Shown here piece by piece: positions 24,753 through 34,136 of a stretch of DNA of 64,000 bases. Within the stretch, counting starts at the first letter, position 1, and each line of letters starts with the position of its first letter. The DNA comes from Bacteroidales bacterium UBA7258. Lineage in GTDB: Bacteria > Bacteroidota > Bacteroidia > Bacteroidales > UBA932. A program made the position numbers and the translations under genes. The stretch spans positions 29,197-93,196 of the forward strand of contig DKSK01000030.1 in NCBI GenBank assembly GCA_002472565.1, written 5' to 3'. Below the pieces are notes generated by a model. That model was given only the letters and a program-made list of their open reading frames with translations, was not told the DNA's origin and ran no database searches.

Positions 24753-27700
24753 TTAGAAAGTCGGACGGAAGGTCAGGCTGAAACTCCGGCAGTAAGGGTA
24801 GGAAGTACCCCTCTCGAACTTGACGGTCGAGATGTGGGCTATGTCGGTGAAGCCTATACCCACGGCGAGTTTTTTCATACCCACCCTCGCAAGAAGAGCC
24901 GGTCTGAAGTCATACATGAATTGTATTCCGCTGATGTACAGCTCATTGCGCTTCTCAACGAATCTCTCGGAATAGTGTGTGGTCTCCCTCGAATCTATCG
25001 AGAGATAACGGCTGTGATCTCCGGGACTCTTCCACCTGTCGTAGAGGGCTCGCTTGTCCAGGTTCTTGTACGGATCCACGTCTTCTACCTTGGACTGGAT
25101 GGTAGAATTGTAATAGTCGGCGCCGAAAGTATAGGTCGAATTGAGGGTCACAGAGAGATTCTTCCACCGGAGGGTCGTCATGAGCGAGCCCTGGAGAGCG
25201 GGATTGGTGTTTCCGACAGCCACTCTCTCGTCGGGGTCATAGGTAAAGGTGTAATCACCGTTACGCTTGATGTAGATTTCCCGGCCTGTGGCGGGATCGA
25301 TCCCGGCCGAGCGCATGGCATAAATGTCGAACTGGGAACCTCCCTCCTCAAAGAGGATCTTCGGCTTTTTGGCGTCATCCTTATTGTCAACCTCGACTCC
25401 TTTCATGGATGAGGAGATGTGCCTGATCTTGTCCATCACATGGCCTCCTGTCAGGGTCACGCTCCAGAACCAGTCCCTGGTGCGGATAATCTGGCCGGAG
25501 AGACTCAGATCTATGCCAGCATTTGATATCTCTCCGAAATTCACGTTCATGGAGTTTGTTCCTACGGAAGGTGGCAGATTGATAGGCATCAGCATGTCGT
25601 AGGTCGTGTTGTTGTAGTAGTCGAAGGAGAGATTAATCCTGTTGTTCCAGAAGGCTCCCGTGAGGCCGACATTGCGGTTGAGCGTCTTCTGCCACTTGAG
25701 GTCGGGATTTCCCATCTGGCGGGGCACGGCTCCGATTCCGCTATAATACTGATTGTCAGACTGGTAGCGATAGACTGTCTTGGCCTGGTAATAGCTGAAG
25801 GAGACCGAGCCTGTGTAACCGATGGAATACCTTAGCGAAAGAGTGTTCACCCATGGTAACCTGTCCTTGATGAATTTTTCATTGTGGAGGTTCCAGCCGG
25901 CTCCAAAGGCCCAGAACGGAGCGAAAGAATTCTTGGCCCCGAAGCGGGAGGAGCCCGAAGACCTATAGGAGAGGTCTGCGAAGTACCTGTTCCACAGGCT
26001 GAAATTTCCATTGGCGAAGAAGCCGGCTCCGGTGGAAATATTGTCTGTGCCACTCGGCTGGCCGTTGGTAGGATAGTGCAAGGCGAAGGAGAGGTCCGAA
26101 AGCTCATCTTTGAGGAAGCCCTGAGCCTGTGCGGCCTTGGAATTTGCCCGCTGATACTCGATGTTTGAGCCTCCGCTGATTCTGAACATGGAGCCCTTGG
26201 AATCCAGCGAACGTCCGTAGTTGACCACTATCTTTCCGTCCGTCGAAACTCTTTCCGTACTTGAAAAGTCATATCTACCCCTCAGTGTTATATCCTGGAC
26301 GAGCAGATTCTTGGCTGTCTCCGGAGATTCGTAGCTGTCGCTCGAACTCCAATTCATTCCAAGGTTGGCCTGGCCGGTCACATATAAATACTTGGATATG
26401 TTCCAGCGGCCTGAGAGACTGTTCGTCATGGAATGCGACTTGTTCTTGGAGAAGCTCGACAGAGTGGCGTCATACAGAGGATTGACCACATAGTCGGAAG
26501 TAGAAGAGGTAGAGTAAGGGTCGAAATAGTACCCCAGAATGTAGTCTCCGTTCTCGTCATAAATCGGATTGTAGGGATTCATGGTAGAGTACTGGGAGTA
26601 GGAGCCGTAGGGCGAAGCCTTGGAAGTGGTGTAGGCGAAGGAAGTGCGCCAGCTGAGGGTCAGCTTGTCTGCCTTGTGGTAGGTGATGTTGAAGGCAAGG
26701 CTCAGATTTCTGCGATTGTCCCCCTTCATGACTCCGTAATTGTCGGTGAAATGGGCGTTCGCCCTGAACTCAAGAGCGCTGGTGCGCGAGCTTAGGGAGA
26801 GTGAGTGGTTGTGGCTGAAAGGAATGCGCAGAGGGGCGTGGAGCCAGTCTGGATCCACTCCGGCGCGGACGTTCTGGAGTTTGTAGTCGTAAGCTCTGTC
26901 CAGCGAGCCGTTGGAAGAGTCATAGAGGCCTGCTAGTTTCTCGAACTCCAGTTTTTCGGCGGCGTTCATCAGATTGAAGGATGAAAGGTCAGGGATGCTG
27001 AAGTTCGGCACGAAATTGTAATTGAGCCTCAACTTGGCATCATCAGGACGCTTCCTTTCTATCACTATGACACCATTGGCTCCCTTCTCGCCGTAGAGGA
27101 TGGTCGCGGAAGCATCTTTGAGGACATCCACCCTCTCTATTTCGTAGACATCCAAGTCATAGAGGTCCGACATGGATATTTCAACACCGTCGAGCATGAT
27201 TAGAGGATTGTTGACTCCTTCCTCGCTCTCATTGGTTATCAGCGTGTTGGCACCTCTGATGAGCACCGAAGGGATTCTGTTGGGGTTGGAGCCCTGGGTG
27301 TTGTCCTCGACTATGACCATGCCCGGAGTATAGGCCGCTATGCCCTCGATAATGTTGACCGGGGCTATATCCACGAGGTCGGTTCCGCTAATCGTTGTGG
27401 CGGAGCCTGTGAAAGTTTCCTTCTGCTGGCTGTAGAAGCCGTTCACGACCACCGCATCCAGGGCATTGTCCGCCTTCATGGTGACGTTGAGCGTGGTCGA
27501 AGTGGAGACCTGCTCTTCATGGGTGACCATGCCGATGTAAGAGTAGACAAGGGTCACCGGATCTTTTCCCGGTTTGCTGAATACTAAAGTATAATTACCG
27601 TCGGGGTCGGCCGAGATTCCGGTTCTGGTGCCGCTGACCATGATCTCGGCTCCCGGAAGCGGCTCTCCGCTGGCGTCCGTAATCCGGCCTCTGACAGTGA

Positions 27701-27863
27701 TTTTCCCGGCCGGCGAAGCGGCCCGGACAGAATCCGAGCGGGCCACCACTTCATTTCTCTCGCGGCCCGCCACCGCGCGTTGCTGTCCCATGGGGATTAG
27801 ACAGGCAACAAGTAAAGCCATGGGAATCCATCCAGGCTTCACCGCCACATTTGCTAAGTTCAT
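24753..27863 (-). CDS. SusC/RagA family TonB-linked outer membrane transporter
   Basis: 1036 aa. Signal peptide, then a CarboxypepD-reg-like domain (about 53-130: 'GKITVRGRITDASGEPLPGAEI' through 'SYIGMVTHEEQ'), then the SusC motif 'ALDAVVVNGFYSQQKETFTG', the plug domain ('VLIRGANTLI', 'ERVDVLKDASATILYGEKGANGVIVIERK') and a large beta-barrel ending 'SLTFRPTF'. It imports a bulky ligand across the outer membrane with TonB energy, together with the SusD protein. It is the first gene of a five-gene operon (susC, susD, DUF4843, PKD-like, phosphatase). No dedicated regulator (hybrid two-component, ECF-sigma or SusR) is adjacent. Confidence 0.94.
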   Translation of the reverse strand: MNLANVAVKPGWIPMALLVACLIPMGQQRAVAGRERNEVVARSDSVRAASPAGKITVRGRITDASGEPLPGAEIMVSGTRTGISADPDGNYTLVFSKPGKDPVTLVYSYIGMVTHEEQVSTSTTLNVTMKADNALDAVVVNGFYSQQKETFTGSATTISGTDLVDIAPVNIIEGIAAYTPGMVIVEDNTQGSNPNRIPSVLIRGANTLITNESEEGVNNPLIMLDGVEISMSDLYDLDVYEIERVDVLKDASATILYGEKGANGVIVIERKRPDDAKLRLNYNFVPNFSIPDLSSFNLMNAAEKLEFEKLAGLYDSSNGSLDRAYDYKLQNVRAGVDPDWLHAPLRIPFSHNHSLSLSSRTSALEFRANAHFTDNYGVMKGDNRRNLSLAFNITYHKADKLTLSWRTSFAYTTSKASPYGSYSQYSTMNPYNPIYDENGDYILGYYFDPYSTSSTSDYVVNPLYDATLSSFSKNKSHSMTNSLSGRWNISKYLYVTGQANLGMNWSSSDSYESPETAKNLLVQDITLRGRYDFSSTERVSTDGKIVVNYGRSLDSKGSMFRISGGSNIEYQRANSKAAQAQGFLKDELSDLSFALHYPTNGQPSGTDNISTGAGFFANGNFSLWNRYFADLSYRSSGSSRFGAKNSFAPFWAFGAGWNLHNEKFIKDRLPWVNTLSLRYSIGYTGSVSFSYYQAKTVYRYQSDNQYYSGIGAVPRQMGNPDLKWQKTLNRNVGLTGAFWNNRINLSFDYYNNTTYDMLMPINLPPSVGTNSMNVNFGEISNAGIDLSLSGQIIRTRDWFWSVTLTGGHVMDKIRHISSSMKGVEVDNKDDAKKPKILFEEGGSQFDIYAMRSAGIDPATGREIYIKRNGDYTFTYDPDERVAVGNTNPALQGSLMTTLRWKNLSVTLNSTYTFGADYYNSTIQSKVEDVDPYKNLDKRALYDRWKSPGDHSRYLSIDSRETTHYSERFVEKRNELYISGIQFMYDFRPALLARVGMKKLAVGIGFTDIAHISTVKFERGTSYPYCRSFSLTFRPTF

Positions 27864-27886
27864 TATATCTAAACTAATTATTTAAC

Positions 27887-27894
27887 CAAATATA
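27887..27894 (-). promoter_or_regulatory. Candidate -7 element for the SusCD-phosphatase operon
   Basis: TATATTTG on the minus strand, 23 nt upstream of the susC ATG, matches TAnnTTTG. No -33 TTTG is visible at the expected spacing, which would suit a regulated promoter. Confidence 0.45.
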
Positions 27895-28029
27895 AGGAAC
27901 CGAATCCAAAAAACCTATCATCAAAAATGGCAATTTCCCCTGATAAATCCTCCGCAGTGCTATTTCGCACATGCCTATCCGGCCCTTTCACGGCCATATT
28001 CCGATTAGAAAGGGGCCTCGTTCCGATCG

Positions 28030-28713
28030 CTAGATGCCGATATAATAGATCAAATAAACAAACCAAGCGATAATGCCCATAATCGTAAACGCACTTGCCT
28101 CCTTACGGGCGTTCTGATAATTAGGACTGATACCGATGATAATTAAAAGACCTATGAGCGGGATAGCGAAACAAATAAGCTTGGTAAAACAACCTATTCT
28201 GTCTTCTTGCTTATGGCGCGCAGAGCGAATCTCTTCTGCCCTTTTAAGCGGATCTTGCCGAGACCCTGCCTCTGTGACATCTTCCACCTCACCTCTTACC
28301 CCGCCACTCCCTGCCTCAGCGGGGCTTCCAGACCAGTCTACTGTCACATCGGAATTATCTCCAGACTCAGACCGCCACGGCTCTCCTACCTTTGGGAAAC
28401 CCTCTGTGAAAGTCTTCCGCTCTATCGCGGCATCGGCCTCTAGTTCCTTCTCAGCAAGCTCGGCCTCAGGAGCACTCCGGTCGGGTTTCTCGTCCCAGGG
28501 AAAAGAATTTTCCGCAGGATTGTAAGAAGCAGGCTGCTCGCCCGATGAATAATCAGGCCTTCCATATTCGGGAGTCTCATAGATCGGAGCGGAAGTCAAT
28601 TTTGACTCACTCTTATCGGACGCCTTATCGGGAGGAGCCTGAGGTTTGCCGCAATATGGACAGAAAAGAGAAGAGTCAGGAATCTCCCTACTGCAATATG
28701 GACATCTATTCAT
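28030..28713 (-). CDS. Zinc-ribbon membrane protein of unknown function
   Basis: 227 aa. The N-terminus holds a zinc ribbon with two CxxC pairs ('CPYCSREI' and 'FCPYCGKP', residues about 4-22). A long acidic, Pro/Ser/Glu-rich disordered stretch (about 25-170) follows, and two closely spaced membrane helices end the protein ('FTKLICFAIPLIGLLIIIGI' and 'TIMGIIAWFVYLIYYIGI'). The layout resembles 'zinc-ribbon domain-containing protein' entries of unknown role. The ribbon would face the cytoplasm. The gene stands alone between the SusCD locus and the GH9 gene. Confidence 0.65.
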   Translation of the reverse strand: MNRCPYCSREIPDSSLFCPYCGKPQAPPDKASDKSESKLTSAPIYETPEYGRPDYSSGEQPASYNPAENSFPWDEKPDRSAPEAELAEKELEADAAIERKTFTEGFPKVGEPWRSESGDNSDVTVDWSGSPAEAGSGGVRGEVEDVTEAGSRQDPLKRAEEIRSARHKQEDRIGCFTKLICFAIPLIGLLIIIGISPNYQNARKEASAFTIMGIIAWFVYLIYYIGI

Positions 28714-28787
28714 GACAAAACAGCTAATATTCGTAAATGTAGTGAATCAGGCAGAATTTCCAAAATGGAGAACATACAAGCAGCGTC

Positions 28788-28803
28788 CGGGGGAGTACCC
28801 CCG
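28788..28803. repeat. Short GC-rich hairpin upstream of the GH9 gene
   Basis: CGGGGG and CCCCCG form a perfect 6-bp stem around AGTA, in the 238-nt gap between two divergent genes. Nearby, GGCGCAACTGG occurs twice within 30 nt. Significance uncertain. Confidence 0.35.
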
Positions 28804-28921
28804 AGCAGGAATAGTGCCTCTGAAGGCGCAACTGGAGAGTCGGCGCAACTGGAAAATGGCGCAGGCACACTAATGGAAAACTCCTTTCTGGAAATGCCGG
28901 GCAAGGGTAAGGAATATTTCT

Positions 28922-28929
28922 TAACTTTG
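28922..28929 (+). promoter_or_regulatory. Candidate -7 element for the GH9-deacetylase gene
   Basis: TAACTTTG matches TAnnTTTG and ends 22 nt before the ATG at 28952. The -33 region is not recognisable. Confidence 0.45.
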
Positions 28930-28951
28930 TGACGGGTAAAAACGATTTTGT

Positions 28952-31621
28952 ATGCGTAAGAAATTGACATTCAGCCTCTTTGCTATTTTCTTGGCTCTTT
29001 CTGTCCATGGCGCCAGCTGGATAAGGACGAATCAACTGGGCTATCTTCCTGAAGGGGCGAAGGTTGCCGTATTCATGGCGAATGGTAAGGTCCGTGTCGA
29101 GGGCTTCTGTGTCAAGGATGTGTTTTCCGGGAAGGAGGTCTTAAAGGGGACGGCAAGACAGACGGGAAGGCTTCAGTTCATGGAAACAACAGCAAGACTC
29201 GACTTTTCGGAACTTACAACTGAAGGTTCATACCGCATTGAGGCCCGGCTTTCTGACGGTTCGATCTCCAGGAGCGATATTTTCAGGATTGCGGCTTCGG
29301 TCTATGACGGAACAGCTGATTTCGTGCTCAATTATATGAGGCAGCAACGTTGCGGCTGGAATCCTTTCATGCGGGACAGCTGCCACACCAGAGACGGGAT
29401 AGTAGTGGGATATGTGCCTCGGAAGGTGGCTCCTGTCTGGGCCAAAGGGCAGCTGACCGGACGCGAGGAGGCAGGCGGGGCCGGGAAGGCAGGTAGTGGA
29501 GAGGACCTGAACGGGAAGCGGATTGATGTCACAGGAGGCTGGCATGACGCTTCGGACTGCCTGCAATATGTGACTACCTCGGCCAATGCTGTCTACCAGA
29601 TGATGTTCGCCTACCTCAACAATCCTTCAGCTTTCGGAGATAAATTCATGGCGGACGGGACCCCGGGAAAGAATGGCATCCCAGACATCGTAGACGAAAT
29701 CTACTGGGGGCTGCAATGGCTCGACAAGATGAATCCGAGGCCTGGAGAAATGTACAATCAGATAGCCGACGACCGCGACCATGTCGGGATGCGGAAACCT
29801 CATGAAGACCAGGCTGACTACGGCTGGGGGAAGGGCTCATACAGACCGGTATGGTATTGTTCCGGAGAGCCTCAACAGAGGGGAAAGTTTCTCAACAATT
29901 CGACCGGTGTCGCGTCCACGGCCGGAAAATATACAAGCGCCTTCGCCCTTGGTTCCAAGGTGCTGAAGCCTTTCTATCCTGAGTTTGCGGCAAAAATAGC
30001 GCCCAAAGCGGAGGCCGCCTACGAGCAGGGCAGAGAGCAGCCGGGAGTCTGCCAGACGGCCTCGGTGGCCTCGCCTTACATCTACGAGGAGGACAACTGG
30101 ACGGATGACATGGAGCTCGGGGCTATTGAGTTATGGCATATGAGCGGAGACCCATCTTACCGCGCCCAGGCCATAGAATACGCAAGACGTGAGCCAGTGA
30201 CTCCATGGATGGGAGCCGACAGCGCAAGACATTACCAGTGGTATCCTTTCGTGAATCTCGGGCACTATGCTCTGGCCAAGGAGGCTGGCGGCAAGATCTC
30301 GGCAGAATTTGTCAGGAATATGCGCGACTGCCTTGAGAGAATACGTCTCCGCGGGAAGGACGATCCTTTCTTCTTCGGGATACCAGGGATCTGGTGCTCG
30401 AACAACCTGACTGCGGCGGCCCTGACAGAGTGCATCCTCTATCGCAGACTGACGGGAGACAAGTCCTATCTCGAAATGGAGGCCTCGCTGCGGGACTGGC
30501 TTTTCGGCTGTAATCCATGGGGAGTCAGTATGATTGTAGGGCTTCCATCTGGAGGAAACTATCCAAGGCAGCCTCACAGCTTCATCATCAACTACAAGTT
30601 GGGGAACACCACGGGAGGTCTGGTTGACGGGCCTGTGTACCAGACGATTTTCGGCAGTCTGCTCGGGATCAGCACTGATGGAGGGACGAACTACGAAGAT
30701 TTCCAGCCCGGGAATCTGGTCTACCACGATTCGACCCATGACTATTCGACAAACGAGCCTACCATGGACGGGACAGCCTCGCTGACCTACCTGCTTTCGG
30801 CCTATGAAACGGAGGGTCGGGAAGAGAAGGAAGTGGGACAGGACGGTACAACGAAGGGGCGGAGAGAGAAGGAAGAGGGGCAGGACGTAAGACGGGAGGC
30901 TCATGGAGAGGTGGCAGGGAAGGCGGACAGAAATGTCTATGCCCATGGAGGAATCATAAGGACGGACCCATCGAAGAAGCGCATCAGTCTGATATTCACG
31001 GCCGATGACAAGGCAGACGGGGCAGAGTCCATTCTCAGCACGCTGGACAGCTGCGGAATCAAAGGCTCCTTTTTCTTCACCGGAAAATTTCTCCGCATGT
31101 ACCCGAAGATCGTGAAAAAGCTGCTGCGACACGGCCACTACGTAGGAAGCCATGGCTACGGGCATCTGCTCTATGCCTCATGGGAGAACAGGGACAGCCT
31201 GCTGGTCACGAAGGAGGAGTTCATGGATGATATGCTGGCGAGCTACAAGGCCCTCTCGAAATTCGGAATCACCAAGGAAAGCGCCCCGTATTTCATCCCT
31301 TCATACGAGTATTACAATTCCGAGATCTCTTCCTGGGCCGGAGACCTGGGTCTGAAAGTCGCAGACATGACAGGGGGCGACTACACCAACGGGGACTACA
31401 CCACTCCCGATATGGAGCATTATTACTCCTCCGATTTCATAATGGAAAAAGTCCGTGGGCTCGGCCTTGCGGGCAAGCTCAACGGACAGATAATGCTGAT
31501 TCATCTAGGGACTGAGCCTTCCAGGACGGATAAATTCTACAGGAGGCTGCCAGAGCTGATTTCGATGCTCAGGAATATGGGCTACGACTTCATCTCCCTC
31601 CGGGAGGCCATCGAAAGTTAG
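28952..31621 (+). CDS. Fusion of GH9 glycoside hydrolase and polysaccharide deacetylase (NodB/CE4)
   Basis: 889 aa exported enzyme with a signal peptide (about 1-20). Residues about 22-115 are the cellulase N-terminal Ig-like domain ('IRTNQLGYLPEGAKVAVF'). The GH9 (alpha/alpha)6 domain spans about 120-630, with the DAxD-type motif 'GGWHDASDC' (D199, D202) and the C-terminal 'YSTNEPTMDGTASLTYLLSAY' that supplies the catalytic Glu. A charged linker of about 40 residues with two similar units (GREEKEVGQD and GRREKEEGQD) leads to a NodB-fold deacetylase (about 680-889). The deacetylase keeps a putative metal triad: D in 'FTADDKADG' and H-x3-H in 'SHGYGH'. A canonical catalytic Arg motif is not obvious ('APYFIPSYEYY'). 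It likely acts on beta-1,4-glucan or mixed-linkage polysaccharides and on acetyl groups; the true substrate is unknown. Confidence 0.88.
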   Translation: MRKKLTFSLFAIFLALSVHGASWIRTNQLGYLPEGAKVAVFMANGKVRVEGFCVKDVFSGKEVLKGTARQTGRLQFMETTARLDFSELTTEGSYRIEARLSDGSISRSDIFRIAASVYDGTADFVLNYMRQQRCGWNPFMRDSCHTRDGIVVGYVPRKVAPVWAKGQLTGREEAGGAGKAGSGEDLNGKRIDVTGGWHDASDCLQYVTTSANAVYQMMFAYLNNPSAFGDKFMADGTPGKNGIPDIVDEIYWGLQWLDKMNPRPGEMYNQIADDRDHVGMRKPHEDQADYGWGKGSYRPVWYCSGEPQQRGKFLNNSTGVASTAGKYTSAFALGSKVLKPFYPEFAAKIAPKAEAAYEQGREQPGVCQTASVASPYIYEEDNWTDDMELGAIELWHMSGDPSYRAQAIEYARREPVTPWMGADSARHYQWYPFVNLGHYALAKEAGGKISAEFVRNMRDCLERIRLRGKDDPFFFGIPGIWCSNNLTAAALTECILYRRLTGDKSYLEMEASLRDWLFGCNPWGVSMIVGLPSGGNYPRQPHSFIINYKLGNTTGGLVDGPVYQTIFGSLLGISTDGGTNYEDFQPGNLVYHDSTHDYSTNEPTMDGTASLTYLLSAYETEGREEKEVGQDGTTKGRREKEEGQDVRREAHGEVAGKADRNVYAHGGIIRTDPSKKRISLIFTADDKADGAESILSTLDSCGIKGSFFFTGKFLRMYPKIVKKLLRHGHYVGSHGYGHLLYASWENRDSLLVTKEEFMDDMLASYKALSKFGITKESAPYFIPSYEYYNSEISSWAGDLGLKVADMTGGDYTNGDYTTPDMEHYYSSDFIMEKVRGLGLAGKLNGQIMLIHLGTEPSRTDKFYRRLPELISMLRNMGYDFISLREAIES

Positions 31622-31683
31622 CCTGGCGTCAGGGCCTTATTAAGGGGAGAGGCGTAACCGGAAGCATAAAGGGAGAAGCAGGA

Positions 31684-33006
31684 CTAGAAGTCTATCTCTT
31701 CTCCTTTGTAGAAGTTGAGGACGGCGGTCTGGTAGAGGCACTCATAGCGGGCCTGAGCCAGATCGGTGACCGACTTGTAGTAGGAGTTACGGGCCTCGTT
31801 GAACTCCGTAATGTTCGCGAGCCCGTTCTCATATTTCGTCTTGACCAAGGTGAAAGACTCAGAAGCGCTCCTTTCGGCCTCCTCACTGCTCAGCAGTTTT
31901 TCCTGAGCGGCCACGGCATTGTAGTAGGCAGTCTGAATCTTCTTATAGAGACTCTTCTTCACCGACTCCATCTTGAGAGCCTGGGCTTCGATGTCAAGAC
32001 GGGCAGAGCGGATCTGATTGCGAGTCTGGAAGCGATCAAAGATGGGGATGCTCAGGGTAAGTCCTATGCCCTGGCTGGAATTATTCTTCAACTGACTGGA
32101 GAAAGTGTCATTGAAGTCCGCCCGGTTCATGTGGTAATAGTTCGAGCCGAGGCTGCAGCTGGCCGATATAGTCGGGAAATATCCAGCCTTGGCCACCTTG
32201 AGGGCGTATGACGAGGCATCGAGTCTGTATTGCTCAGCCGCGATGTCGGGTTCAGTCTGCAAGGCCCTGGCGTAGATGGACTCCGGCCTTTCCAGCAGCT
32301 CCGGCTCCAGCTTGGAGCTCGCCGGACGGACCACCGAGAAACCTTCGGGAGAAGGCAGCTCAAGAAGCTGTGTGAGAGAGAGGATATCGTTGCTGAGATT
32401 ATTCCTGGCCTGGGTCAGGGAGAGACGCGATCCCGAAAGCGAAGCCTTCTGCTGGGCCACTTCTACCGCCGAAGTCTTGCCGTTGTGAAGCATCTCCGCC
32501 AGACGTACAAGCTGAAGCGAATCCACTTCCGTCTGACTCTTGGCCGCATCCACTATCTCCAAATCATAAAGCACCTGGACATAGGCCTGGGCCACCTGGA
32601 GCCTGATATCGTCCTTCACCTTTTCAAGATCCGCCTCGGAAGCCTGGAGCGAAAGCTCAGAACGCTTGATATTGTTGCGTATCTGGAAGCCCTGGAAGAG
32701 AGGAACATCCACGCCGAAATTAAGCGAGGTGCTTTCCGAATTCATTTTCTTGTAGGTGTTGTCACTGCCGAGGCTCCTTCCGAAGCTGAAATTTTCACCG
32801 GCGTTGGCAGAGGCTCCCGGCAGCATGGAGCTCTTGGCCGTGCTGAGCGAAATATCCTGCAGGGCCCTTGTGATTTCCTGTTGACGGACGGTGATGCTGC
32901 TGTCAAGGGCGAAAGCTATGCAGTCGCGAAGAGTCCAGCTCTGGGCCCGGGCGAAAGGGCCGGCGGAAAGGGCCAGGAGGACCGCAAGTACAAGTCTTCT
33001 ACTCAT
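31684..33006 (-). CDS. TolC-family outer membrane efflux protein
   Basis: 440 aa with a signal peptide (LVLAVLLALSAGPFARAQ). 'WTLRDCIAFALDSSITVRQQEI' and the repeated long helices ('ARNSYYKSVTDLAQARYECLYQTAVLNFYKG') mark an outer membrane factor of the TolC type, which forms the exit channel of tripartite pumps. It overlaps the end of the adaptor gene by 8 nt and closes the export operon. Confidence 0.92.
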   Translation of the reverse strand: MSRRLVLAVLLALSAGPFARAQSWTLRDCIAFALDSSITVRQQEITRALQDISLSTAKSSMLPGASANAGENFSFGRSLGSDNTYKKMNSESTSLNFGVDVPLFQGFQIRNNIKRSELSLQASEADLEKVKDDIRLQVAQAYVQVLYDLEIVDAAKSQTEVDSLQLVRLAEMLHNGKTSAVEVAQQKASLSGSRLSLTQARNNLSNDILSLTQLLELPSPEGFSVVRPASSKLEPELLERPESIYARALQTEPDIAAEQYRLDASSYALKVAKAGYFPTISASCSLGSNYYHMNRADFNDTFSSQLKNNSSQGIGLTLSIPIFDRFQTRNQIRSARLDIEAQALKMESVKKSLYKKIQTAYYNAVAAQEKLLSSEEAERSASESFTLVKTKYENGLANITEFNEARNSYYKSVTDLAQARYECLYQTAVLNFYKGEEIDF

Positions 33007-34108
33007 TTTCCGAAGTCTTTTTAGTTTCTATGATCTTATTCCCGCGTACTACGTCACCACTCTTGAGCCCGCTCTTGACCTCTATCTCGACCCCGTCGCT
33101 TAGGCCGACGGTGATAGAGGTGCGGACATAGGTCTCTCCATCCTTCTTGTAGACGTAAGCGTTCTCTCCTTCGAACTCAACCGTGCTTTCAGGAACAGCG
33201 ACGACACCCTCGACTCTGTCAATGGCGATCTTGGCGTTGGAGCTGTAGCCTGAACGGATGGTGACGCCATCCTGCGGAGCAACTGCCGCCTTGATCTGGA
33301 ACTGGTTGGCCCCGTTATTCTCGGTCGCCTTAGGCGAGATATATTCGAGATTCGCATTCATGGTGACGCCCTGGAGCGCTCCGACAGTGATTTCTACAGG
33401 CATACCCTCGGAAAGTTTCCCCACCTCGGTCTCATCCACGTTCCCGTCGAAGATGAGGTCATTCATATTCGCCACGGTGGCGATGGTCGTACCGTCATTG
33501 AAGGTATTGGAAAGGGTCACGGTCGTTCCAATCTTCACCGGGATGTCAAGGATCAGGCCGTCGATGGTAGACCTGATGAGGGTGGTGGAAGTAGAGGCAT
33601 TGCCCGAAGAGACGCCGTCCCTGGTGATTTCAAGGCTTTCTCTGGCGGCGCGGACCTCCTCCTTCGCCTGGTCGAGGGCCTGGCGGATCTGGTCGAACTC
33701 GTCGGCGGAGACCAGCTGTTTGTCGAAGAGATTCTTTTCCCGGTCGTAATTGGTCTGAGCCTGGGCCTCATTGATTTTCGCGAGACGGAGCCTGTTCTCG
33801 GCCGAACTCAGGGAGCCCATGTCAGGAATGACTCGGACCTTCGCTATGACATCGTTCACCTTTACGGTCTGGCCGGCCTTCATGAAGATCTCGGAAATGA
33901 TGCCGCTGATCTGAGGCTTGATGTTGACCTCATCTCTCGGGACTATCTTCCCGGTCACGACGGCCATCCTTTCGATGGTGTCAACCTTGGCCGTGACATC
34001 CTCATAGACATCGGGCTTCTTCTTCGAATGATTGAAGAGAAGGATGAAAGTACCGATGAATATCAATGCGACGACGGCCGCAAGAATGTACTTGATGACT
34101 CTTTTCAT
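32999..34108 (-). CDS. HlyD/MacA-type periplasmic adaptor
   Basis: 369 aa membrane fusion protein. One N-terminal membrane helix ('ILAAVVALIFIGTFILLF') is followed by a barrel-sandwich hybrid ('VVTGKIVPRDEVNIKPQISGIISEIFMKAGQTV'), an alpha-hairpin (about 105-175), and a beta-barrel/membrane-proximal end ('VVAVPESTVEFEGENAYVYKKDG'). The start is taken at the ATG at 34108; an in-frame GTG at 34147 overlaps the permease stop and is less likely. It links the inner-membrane ABC permeases to the TolC protein. Confidence 0.9.
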   Translation of the reverse strand: MKRVIKYILAAVVALIFIGTFILLFNHSKKKPDVYEDVTAKVDTIERMAVVTGKIVPRDEVNIKPQISGIISEIFMKAGQTVKVNDVIAKVRVIPDMGSLSSAENRLRLAKINEAQAQTNYDREKNLFDKQLVSADEFDQIRQALDQAKEEVRAARESLEITRDGVSSGNASTSTTLIRSTIDGLILDIPVKIGTTVTLSNTFNDGTTIATVANMNDLIFDGNVDETEVGKLSEGMPVEITVGALQGVTMNANLEYISPKATENNGANQFQIKAAVAPQDGVTIRSGYSSNAKIAIDRVEGVVAVPESTVEFEGENAYVYKKDGETYVRTSITVGLSDGVEIEVKSGLKSGDVVRGNKIIETKKTSENE

Positions 34109-34136
34109 TTTATGTCTTGATTTTTTTGTTTCATTT

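Noticed and set aside
28788..28860. Short repeats (GGCGCAACTGG twice) as a possible CRISPR-like array
   Set aside because: Only two copies, no regular spacers and no cas genes.
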